DNA of 64,000 bases from Micrococcales bacterium 73-13 (GCA_001898855.1 MKVN01000008.1:119305-183304); one strand, 5' to 3'; counted from the stretch's first letter, positions 1-9,742 are shown. Notes: generated by a model not told the origin, from the sequence alone. Program-made: numbers and translations.

Positions 1-645
1 GGCGAAGTGCATCGTGACGTTCGTGCCCGCGCCGGTGTCCGGGCAGACCGCCGTGCTCGAGTTCGCGGTGAAGCTCTGCACCGCGGGCTTCACGGTCGTC
101 GGCGCCGGGGTCGGCGTCGCGCTCCTGGTGGGGGTCGGGGTGGGCGTCGGCCCCGTCGAGTGCGTCGGCGAGGTGGTCGGGCTCGGACCCGGCTCGCCCT
201 TCGCCGAGAACAGCACGACGAGCAGGATGATGAGCGCGATGATGAGCACGCCGGCGACGGCGATCAGCGTGATGACGAGCGCCTTGCGGCGCGGGTCCCA
301 GTCGCGGAAGCCGCCGCCGGTCGGCGGCTGCTCCGGAGGCAGTCCGCCCCCGCCCCCGTCGGCGAGCACGGTGGTCGCCGCGGTCGGCTGCGCGGTGCCG
401 GGGAGCACGACGGTCGGCGGGAGCTCGGCGGGGACCCCGGCCGGCTCCGGCGTCGGGAGCTCCGCGGCGGGCGCGCCGGCGGTCGCCGGCATCGCCACGG
501 TCGGGACGTCGGCGGAGGACGCCGGGGCCGCCGCGGTCGGCGCCGCGTCCGACGTCGCCGGGGCGTCGTCGGCGAGCCCCTTGAGCAGTTCGTCGAACGG
601 GTCCGGACCCTCCGCGGGCGTGCCGGGCTGCTGCTGGTCGCTCAT
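1..645 (-). CDS. Membrane-anchored protein with Pro/Ala-rich cytoplasmic region (3' end cut off)
   Basis: The gene starts at ATG 643-645 on the minus strand and runs off the left edge, so 215 codons are visible. About 100 residues rich in Pro, Ala, Thr and Gly, with an acidic patch near the start (DPFDELLKGL), are followed by a basic stretch (RDWDPRRKA) and one hydrophobic helix of about 22 residues. A Thr/Pro linker (TPTPTPT) comes next, then an exported region with a Cys (AVCPDTGAGTNV). Positive-inside charge suggests an N-in, C-out single-pass topology. A Shine-Dalgarno GGAGG lies just upstream. The external domain is incomplete and I do not recognise the family. It diverges from the GntR gene. 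Confidence 0.7.
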   Translation of the reverse strand, partial: MSDQQQPGTPAEGPDPFDELLKGLADDAPATSDAAPTAAAPASSADVPTVAMPATAGAPAAELPTPEPAGVPAELPPTVVLPGTAQPTAATTVLADGGGGGLPPEQPPTGGGFRDWDPRRKALVITLIAVAGVLIIALIILLVVLFSAKGEPGPSPTTSPTHSTGPTPTPTPTRSATPTPAPTTVKPAVQSFTANSSTAVCPDTGAGTNVTMHFA

Positions 646-745
646 CTGTCCTCCGTCGCGAGTGGCCCCAGCATAGATGCAAGCCCTCGGCGGCCGAGGC
701 GTCCACGCGGGCCGCCCGGGGCTCCGCGCTCGGGATCGCGATCAT

Positions 746-772
746 TAGTTCTAGATGAACTAGAATAATCCC
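746..772 (+). promoter_or_regulatory. Leaderless promoter with overlapping GntR operator
   Basis: An inverted repeat TAGTTC-TAGAT-GAACTA spans 746-762. The hexamer TAGAAT at 761-766 is a good -10 box and ends exactly 6 nt before GTG 773, so the transcript probably starts at the start codon. The operator overlaps the -10, as expected for autorepression by the YtrA-type GntR protein encoded immediately downstream. Its binding here is inference. Confidence 0.65.
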
Positions 773-1120
773 GTGTTCATCTCGATCGAATCGAACTCCG
801 GCGCGATCTACGACCGGATCGCCGACGCGATCACCGAGCGCATCGCCACCGGCGAGATCGTCCAGGGCCAGCAGCTGCCGGCCGCCCGCGACCTCGCGGA
901 CGCGCTCGGGCTCAACGTGCACACCGTGCTGCACGCGTTCCAGCGGCTGCGCGACGACGGCCTGGTCGAGCTGCGCCGCGGGCGGGGCGCCGTCGTCATC
1001 GGCGCCCCCGCGGTCCAGGCGGTGCACGAGGCGGTCGCCGCCGCGGTCGAGACGGCCAGGCGCACCGGGGTCGGCGTCGCCGCCCTGGTCGCGCTCACCA
1101 GGAGGGAGTACCGCGCATGA
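773..1120 (+). CDS. GntR-family repressor, YtrA subfamily
   Basis: A 115-residue protein with the GntR winged helix at residues 8-75 (IYDRIADAITERIATGEI, then LPAARDLADALGLNVHTVLHAFQRL and LVELRRGRGAVV). Only a short helical tail of about 35 residues follows, which is the YtrA layout without a large effector domain. YtrA-type proteins usually repress their own operon, which encodes membrane proteins or ABC exporters. GTG 773 has no Shine-Dalgarno and sits 6 nt after a -10 box. The stop overlaps the next start in an ATGA, so the two genes should be co-translated. Confidence 0.88.
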   Translation: MFISIESNSGAIYDRIADAITERIATGEIVQGQQLPAARDLADALGLNVHTVLHAFQRLRDDGLVELRRGRGAVVIGAPAVQAVHEAVAAAVETARRTGVGVAALVALTRREYRA

Positions 1121-1953
1121 CTCGAGCCAGGAGGATCGCGTTCTGGATCGCGGGGGCGCTGCTCGCGCTGGCCGTCGTCGGCGTCGTCCTCGCCGGCGTG
1201 CTGCTCGCGCCGCTCGACCGGCAGGTGGTCGTGCACTGGGACCTCGCGGGCGAGCCCGACGGCTGGGGCCCCGCGTGGACCTATCTCGTCCTGATCGGCG
1301 TGTGCGGCCTGCTGCTCGCCGGGATCGCGCTGGTGTTCGCGCTGGTGCCGGCGCCCGCCGCGCGACCCGTCGTCGACCCGGAGCCGATCGAGCTCGCTCC
1401 GGGCGAGCTCGCGGCCTGGAGCCGGAGGGTGCACGTGTCGTGGGGCTTCATCTGCGCCGTCCTCGCCGCCGTGGCGGTCACGGCCGCGATCGCGGGGCTG
1501 GCGATCGCGGCCACCAGCGGACGGGCCTGGCCGGCTGTGCTGCTGCCGATCCTGCTGCTGGCGGCCCTAGGTCTCACCGGCGGCTGGCGGGTCTCGGCCG
1601 GCCCGACCGGTCTCACGGTGCGCGGGCTGCTCGGCGTGCCGGTGTTCCGGGTGCGGACGCGGGACATCGCCGATGTGGTCGCGGTCGGCGTCCATCCGCT
1701 GCGGGACTTCGGCGGCTGGGGGATCCGCGGCGCGATCGCCGCCGGCGGCCACTGGTGCACCGGCATCGTGGCGCGCGCCGGCGAGGGGATCCGGGTCACG
1801 CGCGTCAGCGGACGGCAGCTCGTCGTGACGGTCGACGAGGCCGCGCTCGGCGCGGCGGTCCTCAAGGCCTATGCGCAGGGCTCCTCCGCACCGGTGCGGA
1901 GCGGACGGCCTGGATGGCGGCGGGGAGGGGACGAGGGCGGGGAGGGCGAGTAG
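1117..1953 (+). CDS. DUF1648 (SdpI-like) membrane protein
   Basis: A 278-residue membrane protein. After a first transmembrane helix (residues 8-30) comes the DUF1648 signature (VVVHWDLAGEPDGWGPAW), then helices near 52-74, 108-130 and 138-155 and a C-terminal soluble region of about 100 residues with an Arg-rich tail. DUF1648 proteins paired with YtrA-type GntR regulators are a recurring actinobacterial arrangement, often linked to envelope stress or bacteriocin immunity by analogy with SdpI. The start overlaps the regulator gene by 4 nt. The stop directly abuts the ileS T-box leader, so ileS may be partly transcribed from here. Confidence 0.8.
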   Translation: MTRARRIAFWIAGALLALAVVGVVLAGVLLAPLDRQVVVHWDLAGEPDGWGPAWTYLVLIGVCGLLLAGIALVFALVPAPAARPVVDPEPIELAPGELAAWSRRVHVSWGFICAVLAAVAVTAAIAGLAIAATSGRAWPAVLLPILLLAALGLTGGWRVSAGPTGLTVRGLLGVPVFRVRTRDIADVVAVGVHPLRDFGGWGIRGAIAAGGHWCTGIVARAGEGIRVTRVSGRQLVVTVDEAALGAAVLKAYAQGSSAPVRSGRPGWRRGGDEGGEGE

Positions 1954-2205
1954 GATCTCGGGGAACGACGTCGATCCGGCCATCACCGGGGAGTCCTCGG
2001 AAGAACCGCGGAACGCGGGTCGGGCGGCGCGAGGCGCGGACCGGCCGGCGGGAGGCCAAGTAGAGCCGAGCGGGTGCGCCCGTCATCGCGTGCATGAAGC
2101 GGTCGAGCAGTCCGACCGGTTCCGGGCGGCCTCGGCCGCCTCGGCCGGTGGATCGCTCGGCAAGCGAGGTGGTACCGCGGGAGCGCAGCTCTCGTCCTCG
2201 TGCAG
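1954..2205 (+). promoter_or_regulatory. Isoleucine T-box riboswitch (translational type)
   Basis: The T-box sequence AGGTGGTACCGCGG lies at 2167-2180. The Stem I specifier region around CCGGCCATCACCGGGGAG (about 1976-1993) presents an ATC isoleucine codon at 1982-1984. A short hairpin, CTCGTGCAGCACGAG, follows at about 2197-2211, and a GGAG Shine-Dalgarno precedes the chosen ileS start. I see no run of Ts to act as an intrinsic terminator. This fits the actinobacterial ileS T-box class in which uncharged tRNA-Ile opens the ribosome-binding site rather than preventing termination. Confidence 0.93.
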
Positions 2206-2235
2206 CACGAGTCGACGACGCACCCGGAGCCCCCA

Positions 2236-5200
2236 GTGACCTATCCGAAGCACCGCCCCGAGACGGGCGTCTCCGCGAGCCCGCGCTTCCCCGCGATCGA
2301 GGAGGAGGTGCTCGCCTACTGGAAGCGGGACGGCACGTTCCGCGCCTCGGTCGAGGAGCGCGCCGGCGATCCGGAGTGGGTGTTCTACGACGGCCCGCCG
2401 TTCGCGAACGGCCTCCCGCACTACGGCCATCTGCTCACCGGCTACGCGAAGGACGTGTTCCCGCGCTACCAGACGATGCGCGGCAAGCAGGTGCAGCGCC
2501 GCTTCGGCTGGGACACGCACGGCCTGCCCGCCGAGCTCGAGGCGATGCGCCAGCTCGGCATCACCACGAAGGGCGAGATCGAGGCGATGGGCCTCGAGGC
2601 GTTCAACGCCGCCGCCCGCGAGTCGGTGCTGCGCTACACGGAGGAGTGGGAGGCCTACGTGACCCGCCAGGCGCGCTGGGTCGACTTCGAGGACGACTAC
2701 AAGACGCTCGACGTGACGTTCATGGAGAGCGTCCTCTGGGCGTTCCGGCAGCTGCACGACCGGGGTCTGGCGTACGAGGGCTTCCGGGTGCTCCCGTACT
2801 GCTGGAACGACGAGACGCCGCTGTCGAACCACGAGCTGCGGATGGACGACGACGTCTACCGGTCGCGCCAGGACCAGACCGTGACGGTCACGTTCCCGCT
2901 GCACGGCGCGCGGGCGGCCGAGCTCGGGCTCGAGGGCGTCGAGGCGCTCGCCTGGACCACGACGCCGTGGACGCTGCCGACGAACGCGGCGCTCGCGGTG
3001 GGCCCGGCGATCGAGTACGCGGTGGTGCCGGCGGCCGGGCCCGGCGGCTCGCGTCACCTGCTCGCGACCGACACGATCGGCGGCTACGCGAAGGAGCTCG
3101 GCTACGCGTCCGCGGCGGAGGCGCTCGCCGCCGTCGAGCGCACGCTCACCGGCGCCGAGCTCGCAGGCCTCCGCTACCAGCCGATCTGGGACAGCTACTC
3201 GCCGGAGTACGGGCCGGAGGCGTACCAGGTGCTCGTCGCCGACTACGTCGCCACCGGCGAGGGCACCGGCATCGTCCATCAGGCGCCCGCCTACGGCGAG
3301 GACGACCAGGTGGTCTGCGCCGCCGCCGGCATCCCCGTGGTGCTCTCGCTCGACGACGGCGGCCGGTTCCTGCCGAGCATGCCGCTGGTCGCCGGGCAGC
3401 GCTGGGACGAGGCGAACAAGCCGCTCACGCAGGCGCTGCGCGGCCTCGGCCGGCTGCTGCAGGTCAAGAGCCACGAGCATCCCTACCCGCACTGCTGGCG
3501 GTGCAAGCAGCCCCTCATCTACAAGGCGGTGAGCTCGTGGTTCGTCCGGGTCACGGAGCTCAAGGACGAGATGCTCGCGCTCAACGAGCGGATCAACTGG
3601 GTGCCGGAGAACGTCAAGCACGGCCAGTTCGGCAAGTGGGTCGGCAACGCGCGCGACTGGTCGATCAGCCGCAACCGGTACTGGGGCAGCCCGATCCCGG
3701 TCTGGAAGTCGGACGACCCCGCCTACCCGCGGATCGACGTCTACGGCTCGCTCGCCGAGCTCGAGCGCGACTTCGGGCGGCTGCCGCTCGGCCCCGACGG
3801 CGAGCCGAACCTGCACCGCCCCTACATCGACGAGCTGACCCGGCCGAACCCGGACGACCCGACCGGCCGCAGCACGATGCGCCGGATCGAGGATGTGCTC
3901 GACGTCTGGTTCGACTCGGGCTCGATGCCGTTCGCGCAGGTGCACTACCCGTTCGAGCACCGGGAGTGGTTCGACACGCACAACCCGGCCGACTTCATCG
4001 TCGAGTACATCGGGCAGACCCGCGGCTGGTTCTACACCATGCACGTCCTGGCGACGGCGCTGTTCGGCCGGCCGGCGTTCTCCAACGTCATCTCGCACGG
4101 CATCGTGCTCGGCAACGACGGCCAGAAGATGTCGAAGTCGCTGCGCAACTACCCGGACGTGCAGGAGGTCTTCGACCGCGACGGATCGGACGCGATGCGG
4201 TGGTTCCTGATGTCGTCCTCGGTCATCCGCGGCGGCAACCTCGTCGTGACCGAGGAGGGCATCCGGGGCGGCGTCCGCGAGCTGCTGCTGCCGCTGTGGT
4301 CGACCTACTACTTCTTCACCCTCTACGCGAACGCGGCGGGGGCCACCGGCACCCGGCGCACCGACTCGCCGAACGAGCTCGACCGCTACATCCTGGCGAA
4401 GACCCGCCAGACGCTGGAGGCGGTCACCGGCCACCTCGACGCGCTCGACTCGCCGCTCGCGGCGGAGGCGCTGCGCGACTTCGCCGACGTGCTCACCAAC
4501 TGGTACGTGCGCCGCAGCCGCGACCGCTTCTGGACGGAGGACCGGGACGCGTTCGACACGCTCTACACGGTGCTGGAGACGGTGACGCGGATGGCCGCCC
4601 CGCTGCTGCCGCTGGTCGCCGAGGAGATCTGGCGCGGGCTCACCGGCGGCCGCAGCGTGCATCTGACGGACTGGCCGGACGCGGACGCGTTCCCGAGCGA
4701 CCCGGAGCTGGTGGAGACGGTCGACCTCGTACGCGAGATCGCGTCGGCGGCGCACGGGCTGCGCAAGTCCCGGCAGCTGCGGGTGCGGCTGCCGCTGCCG
4801 TCGCTCAAGGTCTACGCGGGGCGGCCCGAGCCCTTGCGGCCGTACCGCGAGCTGCTGGAGCAGGAGCTGAACGTCAAACGGGTCGTCATCTCGGGCGGGA
4901 AGGGCGGCGACGGCTGGGTCAGCCCGTTCGCGGACCGGGTCACCGTCAACGCCCGGTCGCTCGGTCCGCGGATCGGCAAAGAGGTCCAGCGCGTCATCGC
5001 CGCCGCCAAGTCGGGCGACTTCGCCTACGTCGACGGCAGGCTGGTCGTCGGCGGCGTCGAGCTGCTGCCGGCCGAGTACTCGTACGAGAAGGAGCTGGTC
5101 GACCCGGACGCGACCGCGGCCATCCTCGAGTCGGGCGAGGTGATCGAGCTCGACATCGCCGTCACCCCCGAGCTCGAGGCCGAGGGCACCGCCCGCGACG

Positions 5201-5400
5201 TGATCCGGCTCGTGCAGGACGCGCGCAGGGCCGCCGGCCTCGACGTCGCCGACCGCATCGCGCTGACGCTGACGCTCCCGGCGCAGGACGCCGCCGCGGC
5301 TCGCGCCCACGAGGCGCTCATCGCCGGCGAGACGCTTGCGGTCGAGGTCGCGATCGGCGAGGGTGACACCGACATCCGCGTCGAGCGCGCGGCGAGATGA
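2236..5400 (+). CDS. ileS: Isoleucyl-tRNA synthetase
   Basis: Charges tRNA-Ile with isoleucine in the cytoplasm. The 1054-residue class I enzyme has the HIGH-type motif HYGH at residues 62-65, the editing-domain signature [10 protein letters not shown], a CWRCKQP metal-site motif and KMSKS at residues 631-635. A tRNA-binding C-terminal domain follows. Length and motif order match the long, eukaryote-like actinobacterial IleRS. I chose GTG 2236 because a GGAG lies 6 nt upstream; the in-frame GTG at 2200 would fall inside the T-box expression platform. Expression should be controlled by the preceding T-box in response to uncharged tRNA-Ile. Confidence 0.97.
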   Translation: MTYPKHRPETGVSASPRFPAIEEEVLAYWKRDGTFRASVEERAGDPEWVFYDGPPFANGLPHYGHLLTGYAKDVFPRYQTMRGKQVQRRFGWDTHGLPAELEAMRQLGITTKGEIEAMGLEAFNAAARESVLRYTEEWEAYVTRQARWVDFEDDYKTLDVTFMESVLWAFRQLHDRGLAYEGFRVLPYCWNDETPLSNHELRMDDDVYRSRQDQTVTVTFPLHGARAAELGLEGVEALAWTTTPWTLPTNAALAVGPAIEYAVVPAAGPGGSRHLLATDTIGGYAKELGYASAAEALAAVERTLTGAELAGLRYQPIWDSYSPEYGPEAYQVLVADYVATGEGTGIVHQAPAYGEDDQVVCAAAGIPVVLSLDDGGRFLPSMPLVAGQRWDEANKPLTQALRGLGRLLQVKSHEHPYPHCWRCKQPLIYKAVSSWFVRVTELKDEMLALNERINWVPENVKHGQFGKWVGNARDWSISRNRYWGSPIPVWKSDDPAYPRIDVYGSLAELERDFGRLPLGPDGEPNLHRPYIDELTRPNPDDPTGRSTMRRIEDVLDVWFDSGSMPFAQVHYPFEHREWFDTHNPADFIVEYIGQTRGWFYTMHVLATALFGRPAFSNVISHGIVLGNDGQKMSKSLRNYPDVQEVFDRDGSDAMRWFLMSSSVIRGGNLVVTEEGIRGGVRELLLPLWSTYYFFTLYANAAGATGTRRTDSPNELDRYILAKTRQTLEAVTGHLDALDSPLAAEALRDFADVLTNWYVRRSRDRFWTEDRDAFDTLYTVLETVTRMAAPLLPLVAEEIWRGLTGGRSVHLTDWPDADAFPSDPELVETVDLVREIASAAHGLRKSRQLRVRLPLPSLKVYAGRPEPLRPYRELLEQELNVKRVVISGGKGGDGWVSPFADRVTVNARSLGPRIGKEVQRVIAAAKSGDFAYVDGRLVVGGVELLPAEYSYEKELVDPDATAAILESGEVIELDIAVTPELEAEGTARDVIRLVQDARRAAGLDVADRIALTLTLPAQDAAAARAHEALIAGETLAVEVAIGEGDTDIRVERAAR

Positions 5401-5410
5401 GAGCAGCACC

Positions 5411-6742
5411 GTGACCGACTACGCCGAGGACGCCGCCCGCGTCGCCGAGGAGCTGCTGCAGCGCATCGGCGAGGCCGCCCCGCAGCCGCGCCTGGACCCG
5501 ACCCGCCGGGTCGCCGACCTGCTCGGCGAGCCGCAGCGGGCCTACCCCGTCATCCACATCACCGGCACGAACGGCAAGACGACGACCGCGCGCATCATCG
5601 AGAGCATCCTGCGCGCCTACGGCCTGCGCACCGGCCTCCTGACGAGCCCGCACCTGGTGCGGGTCAACGAGCGGATCGTCATCGACGGCGAGCCGATCGG
5701 CGACGAGCGGCTGGTCGCGAACTGGGACGACATCCAGCCCTATCTGCTCATGGTCGACACCGAGCTGGAGGCGGCGGGGGAGCCGGCGCTGACCTACTTC
5801 GAGGCGCTCACGGTGCTCGCCTTCGCCGCCTTCGCCGACGCGCCGGTGGACGTCGCCGTCATCGAGGTCGGCATGGGCGGCGAGTGGGACTCGACGAACG
5901 TCGCGGACGGTCAGGTCGCCGTCCTCGCCCCGATCGCGCTGGACCACACCCACCGGCTCGGCGCCACGGTCGAGGAGATCGCGCGCACCAAGGCGGGCAT
6001 CATCAAGCCGCTCGCCGAGGTGGTCACGGCGATGCAGGAGCCGGAGGCGCTCGCCGAGATCGCGCGCGCGGTCGAGCTGACCGAGTCGGTGCTGCACGCC
6101 GAGGGGCCGGCGTTCGAGCTGGAGTCCTCCGAGGTCGCGGTCGGGGGGCAGTCGATCACGGTCCGCGGGCTCGCCGCCCGCTACGAGGACCTCTACCTGC
6201 CGCTCTACGGCGACCATCAGGGGCACAACGCGGCGCTCGCGATCGCGGCCGTCGAGGCCTTCCTCGGCCGCGGCACCCAGCCGCTGGTGCCGGAGGTGCT
6301 CGCCGACGGGCTGGCCGGCGCCGCCTCGCCGGGGCGCCTGCAGATCATCGCGGCCGACCCGGTCGTCATCCTGGACGCGGCGCACAACCCGCACGGCGCC
6401 CGGTCGCTCGCGCGCGCCCTGCCGAAGTACTTCGACTTCGACGAGATCGCGTTCGTCATCGGGATCCTCGCCGACAAGGACGCGGCGGGCGTGGTCGCCG
6501 AGCTGGCCCCGCTCGCGGCGCGCTGGTTCCCGACCTCCAGCGGCTCGGACCGGGCGCTGCCCGCCGAGGAGGTCGCCGAGCTGCTCGAGGAGACCGGCGC
6601 CGAGCACGAGCCCGCGATGCCGCTCACCGAGGCGCTGCGCGCCGCGCAGGCCTGGGCCGCGGAGGCGCCCCGCCGGGCGGTCGTCGTCGCGGGCTCGATC
6701 ACCCTCGTCGGCGACGTGCTGAGGATGGTGGAGGGTGGCTGA
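5411..6742 (+). CDS. folC: Bifunctional folylpolyglutamate/dihydrofolate synthase
   Basis: Adds glutamate to dihydropteroate and to tetrahydrofolates using ATP. The 443-residue Mur-ligase-family protein has the P-loop GTNGKTT at residues 52-58, the SPHL(V)RVNERI motif, the signature EVGMGGEWDSTNV and the C-terminal DAAHNPHG motif. GTG 5411 follows ileS by 10 nt, with a GAGAG sequence upstream, and the sequence before it in the same frame is coding only for ileS. The stop overlaps the next gene by 8 nt, forming an ileS-folC-DUF4233-ndk operon. Confidence 0.95.
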   Translation: MTDYAEDAARVAEELLQRIGEAAPQPRLDPTRRVADLLGEPQRAYPVIHITGTNGKTTTARIIESILRAYGLRTGLLTSPHLVRVNERIVIDGEPIGDERLVANWDDIQPYLLMVDTELEAAGEPALTYFEALTVLAFAAFADAPVDVAVIEVGMGGEWDSTNVADGQVAVLAPIALDHTHRLGATVEEIARTKAGIIKPLAEVVTAMQEPEALAEIARAVELTESVLHAEGPAFELESSEVAVGGQSITVRGLAARYEDLYLPLYGDHQGHNAALAIAAVEAFLGRGTQPLVPEVLADGLAGAASPGRLQIIAADPVVILDAAHNPHGARSLARALPKYFDFDEIAFVIGILADKDAAGVVAELAPLAARWFPTSSGSDRALPAEEVAELLEETGAEHEPAMPLTEALRAAQAWAAEAPRRAVVVAGSITLVGDVLRMVEGG

Positions 6743-7130
6743 GCCGGACGAGACCCTGCCGGAGGGCTGGAAGCGGAACCTGCTGACCCCGAAGCTGCTG
6801 GCGATCGCGCTCGGCCTCGACGTGTTCCTCGTGGTGTTCGCCGCGCTCACCGCGTTCGGCCTCCGGCGCCTCGACCCGGCGCTCGCGTTCGGCGGCGGCG
6901 GGGCGCTCGTCCTGCTCTGCCTGATCGCCGCGGCGTTCGTGCGCAAGGCCGCCTGGGCGGTCTGGCTCGGCTGGCTCATCCAGCTGGCACTGATCGCGAG
7001 CGGGCTGCTGCTCGCGCCGATGTACCTCCTCGGCGGCGCCTCCCTGATCCTGTGGGTATGGTGTCTCTGGCGCGGGGCGAAGGCCGATCGCGCGCCGTTC
7101 CCGTCCACGCCGCCAGGAGACGCAGCATGA
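6735..7130 (+). CDS. DUF4233 membrane protein
   Basis: A 131-residue protein with four predicted transmembrane helices (about residues 20-42, 50-68, 73-90 and 95-112) and short polar termini. It matches DUF4233, an uncharacterised actinobacterial family whose genes sit between folC and ndk. GTG 6735 lies within the end of folC and the stop overlaps the ndk start (ATGA at 7127-7130), so it is translationally coupled on both sides. No function is known. Confidence 0.85.
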   Translation: MAEPDETLPEGWKRNLLTPKLLAIALGLDVFLVVFAALTAFGLRRLDPALAFGGGGALVLLCLIAAAFVRKAAWAVWLGWLIQLALIASGLLLAPMYLLGGASLILWVWCLWRGAKADRAPFPSTPPGDAA

Positions 7131-7552
7131 GCATCGTCGAGGAGACCCTCGTCCTCGTGAAACCCGACGGGGTCGCCCGGAACCTCACGGGGGAGATCCT
7201 CCGCCGCCTCGAGGCCAAGGGCTACCAGCTCGTCGACCTGCGGATGCTCCAGCCCGAGCGCGAGCTGCTCGAGGCGCACTACGCGGAGCACGCCGGCAAG
7301 CCGTTCTTCGGGCCGCTCGTCGAGTTCATGGGCTCCGGACCGGTGGTGGCGGTCCGGCTCGCCGGGCACCGCGTCGTCGAGGGCGTCCGGACGCTGCTCG
7401 GCGCGACCGAGCCGACGGTCGCGGCGCCGGGGACGATCCGCGGCGATCTCGGCCGGGACTGGGGCGCCTCGGTGGTGCAGAACCTGGTGCACGCCTCCGA
7501 CGCGCCCGAGACGGCCGCGCGGGAGCTCGCCCTCTGGTTCTCCCGTCGTTGA
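7127..7552 (+). CDS. ndk: Nucleoside diphosphate kinase
   Basis: Transfers the terminal phosphate between nucleoside triphosphates and diphosphates through a phosphohistidine. The 141-residue protein starts with the family pattern TLVLVKPDGVARNL and has GPVVAVRLAG and RGDLG motifs. The catalytic histidine is His122 in NLVHASD, a slight variant of the usual NxxHGSD. Length is standard. ATG 7127 follows an AGGAGA sequence and overlaps the preceding stop. It is the last gene of the ileS operon; the gene after it is convergent. Confidence 0.96.
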   Translation: MSIVEETLVLVKPDGVARNLTGEILRRLEAKGYQLVDLRMLQPERELLEAHYAEHAGKPFFGPLVEFMGSGPVVAVRLAGHRVVEGVRTLLGATEPTVAAPGTIRGDLGRDWGASVVQNLVHASDAPETAARELALWFSRR

Positions 7553-7619
7553 GCCGGGTGCCGCCGGCGGGGCCCCGCGGGTCGAGTAGCCGCGCAGCGG
7601 CGTATCGAGACCCCGGGTC

Positions 7620-8216
7620 TCAGAACAGCGTGCTGAGGAAGTCCAGCCGCAGCTGCGCGACGAGCGCGATGACGACGTAGCTCAGCAGCGCCACCAGCGG
7701 CGACCAGCCGAGCAGCACGGCGCCGGGTCGCCGGCCCCACGCGCCGAACGCGCCCTGCTTGAGGTTGTGGAAGGTCACCGTCCAGAACGCCAGGATGGTC
7801 GCCGCCCAGGTCAGCATGCACCACGGGCAGAGCGTGCCGAGCACGAAGATCGACTGGCTCATCAGCCAGATGCAGAACGCCAGGGCGCCGGCGAGCCCGA
7901 GGTCGAAGAGCAGCCAGAACCACCGCTGGAACGCGGCCCCGGCGATCAGCGCGACCGCGACCGCGATCGGCGCGACCCAGCCCATCAGCCCCCAGACCGG
8001 GTTCGGCACGCCGAAGAAGACGGCGCCCTGCGCCGACTGCAGGTTCGCGCCGCACTGCACGATGACCGAGATGTTGCAGCTGAGCGCCGCGTCGGGGTCG
8101 GCGAGCACCGCGAACTTGTCGAGGGTCAGCTCGAACGCGGCCCAGAGCCCGGCGACGGCGGTGATCAGCAGGACGACGACGAGGAACCACGGGCGGCGCG
8201 CTGGCGAATCGCTCAC
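7620..8216 (-). CDS. Vitamin K epoxide reductase (VKOR) family protein
   Basis: An integral membrane thiol oxidoreductase that in actinobacteria uses menaquinone to reoxidise DsbA-like proteins in the cell envelope. The 198-residue protein has about five transmembrane helices, a loop cysteine pair (SCNISVIVQCG) and the active-site CPWC motif near residue 137. No thioredoxin domain is fused. I chose GTG 8216 because GATAAT at 8223-8228 ends 6 nt upstream, indicating a leaderless transcript; the longer upstream frame is low-complexity. It is convergent with ndk. Confidence 0.9.
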   Translation of the reverse strand: MSDSPARRPWFLVVVLLITAVAGLWAAFELTLDKFAVLADPDAALSCNISVIVQCGANLQSAQGAVFFGVPNPVWGLMGWVAPIAVAVALIAGAAFQRWFWLLFDLGLAGALAFCIWLMSQSIFVLGTLCPWCMLTWAATILAFWTVTFHNLKQGAFGAWGRRPGAVLLGWSPLVALLSYVVIALVAQLRLDFLSTLF

Positions 8217-8228
8217 GACGCCATTATC
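8217..8228 (-). promoter_or_regulatory. Leaderless -10 box of the VKOR gene
   Basis: On the minus strand GATAAT (8228-8223) is followed by GGCGTC and then GTG at 8216. The 6-nt spacing puts the expected transcription start at the start codon, and no Shine-Dalgarno is present. Confidence 0.55.
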
Positions 8229-8409
8229 CCGACGCGACGTGCGATAAGGCTGGACCGGCCCTCCGGGGCGTCGGACCGCGTCCTGCGACGCGGGCGGCAT
8301 CCCAGCCCGACCGCGGCATGATGGCCGGGTTTTTGCAGTTTTCCAGCATCGGGCCCCTTGGCAGACTCGGTCGGGTGAGCAGACCGCCCCGCCCCGCGAG
8401 CCCGTCGGC

Positions 8410-9726
8410 ATGAGCCGCGAACGCCGGGGGCGGATGGTGCTCACGCTGTTCGCCGCGGTGGCGGGATACCACCATGGCGGCTGGCGGCGTCCGGACAGCG
8501 GCGCGGAGCACTGGGGCGATCTCGAGCCGATCTCCGAGATGGTCCGTCGCGCCGAGCAGGCCAAGCTGCACGCGGTGTTCTGGGCCGACGTCCTCTCGGC
8601 GAACCCGCTCTACGAGGGCTCCGTCTCCCTGCCATCCCAGTACGAGCCGATCACCACGCTCGCCGCCCTGGCCCCGCTGACCGAGCGGATCGGCCTGATC
8701 GGCACCGCGTCGACCACCTTCAGCCACCCGTACACCGTGGCGCGGCAGTTCAACATGCTCGACCGGCTCTCCGGGGGCAGGGCGGGCTGGAACATCGTCA
8801 CCTCGTACATGGGGAACGAGAACTACGGCCTCGAGGAGATGCCGGACGCGGCCGCACGGTACCGCCAGGCGCGCGAGTTCGTCGAGGTGAGCCGGCGACT
8901 CTGGGAGAGCTGGGACGAGGACGCCGTCATCGCCGATCGGGCCGCGGGACGATGGATCGACCCCGCGCGGCTGCACCGGATCGACCATCGGGGCGAGTTC
9001 TACACGGTCCAGGGCCCGCTGAACCTCCGCCGCTCCCCGCAGACCGGCCCGGTGCTCGTCCAGGCCGGCTCCTCCGGCCCCGGGATGGACCTCGGCGCGA
9101 GCTTCGCGGAGATCGTCTACACCGCCCAGCACGAGCGCGAGGACGCCATCGACTTCTACGCGAGGTACAAGGAGGTGGTCGTCGCGAAGGGCCGGGCGGC
9201 GGACGAGGTGGCGCTGCTGCCGGGCACGGTGCCGATCATCGGCGACACCGAGGCCGAGGCGAAGGAGATCGCCGCCGAGCTCGCCGGGTACATCGACTAC
9301 GAGCAGGGGAGGAAGCTGGTCGGCCGCATCCTCGGGATCGACGTCTCCGACCTCGACCTCGACGACCCGATCCCCGCCGAGCGGTTCGCCGGCGTCAACC
9401 CGGCCGCGGTGATGCAGAGCCGCACCGGCGCGGCGGGCGCCCGGGTGCTCGCCCAGGGCTGGACGCTGCGCCGCCTGATCGTCGACCAGGGACGCGGCGG
9501 CGGCCACCACTGGATCGTCGGCAGCGCCGAGCAGGTCGCGGACGAGATGATCGACTGGTTCGAGCACGGCGGCTGCGACGGGTGGATCATCAATCCGCCC
9601 TCGGCACCCGCGGGCTTCCGCGCCATCACCGACAAGCTCGTCCCGCTGCTCCAGGAGCGCGGCTACTTCCACGACGACTACGAGGGCGCGACGCTCAGGG
9701 AGAACCTGCAGGCCGCGCGGGCCTGA
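8410..9726 (+). CDS. Flavin-dependent monooxygenase, NtaA/SnaA/DszA family (copy 1)
   Basis: A 438-residue two-component monooxygenase that should use FMNH2 supplied by a separate reductase to attack a C-N, C-S or similar bond. Family hallmarks visible are the GYHHGGWR N-terminus, IGLIGTASTTFSHPY, RAGWNIVTS, NENYG and QTGPVLVQAGSSGPG. It is clearly paralogous to the product of 13708-15084 (compare NIVTSYMGNENYG with NIVTSWLGNENYG). The partner reductase lies immediately after it on the other strand. ATG 8410 is the longest start; ATG 8434 after GGGGGCGG is an alternative. Substrate is unknown. Confidence 0.88.
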   Translation: MSRERRGRMVLTLFAAVAGYHHGGWRRPDSGAEHWGDLEPISEMVRRAEQAKLHAVFWADVLSANPLYEGSVSLPSQYEPITTLAALAPLTERIGLIGTASTTFSHPYTVARQFNMLDRLSGGRAGWNIVTSYMGNENYGLEEMPDAAARYRQAREFVEVSRRLWESWDEDAVIADRAAGRWIDPARLHRIDHRGEFYTVQGPLNLRRSPQTGPVLVQAGSSGPGMDLGASFAEIVYTAQHEREDAIDFYARYKEVVVAKGRAADEVALLPGTVPIIGDTEAEAKEIAAELAGYIDYEQGRKLVGRILGIDVSDLDLDDPIPAERFAGVNPAAVMQSRTGAAGARVLAQGWTLRRLIVDQGRGGGHHWIVGSAEQVADEMIDWFEHGGCDGWIINPPSAPAGFRAITDKLVPLLQERGYFHDDYEGATLRENLQAARA

Positions 9727-9742
9727 GCGGGCGCGACCGCCC

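Noticed and set aside
7..768. Open frames on the plus strand across 1-770
   Set aside because: Their sequences are Arg- or Val/Gly-rich shadows. The minus-strand frame has a proper transmembrane helix and ribosome-binding site.
2083..5409. A 1108-residue open frame on the minus strand opposite ileS
   Set aside because: It is an Arg/Val-rich shadow of the high-GC ileS gene, without motifs or a ribosome-binding site. ileS on the plus strand has all its signatures.
8325..8370. T-rich patch with a TTGCAG box as promoter of the first monooxygenase
   Set aside because: The distance to the best -10 candidate (CAGACT) is about 20 bp, too long to support, and the shared 12-mer of the other two operons is absent.
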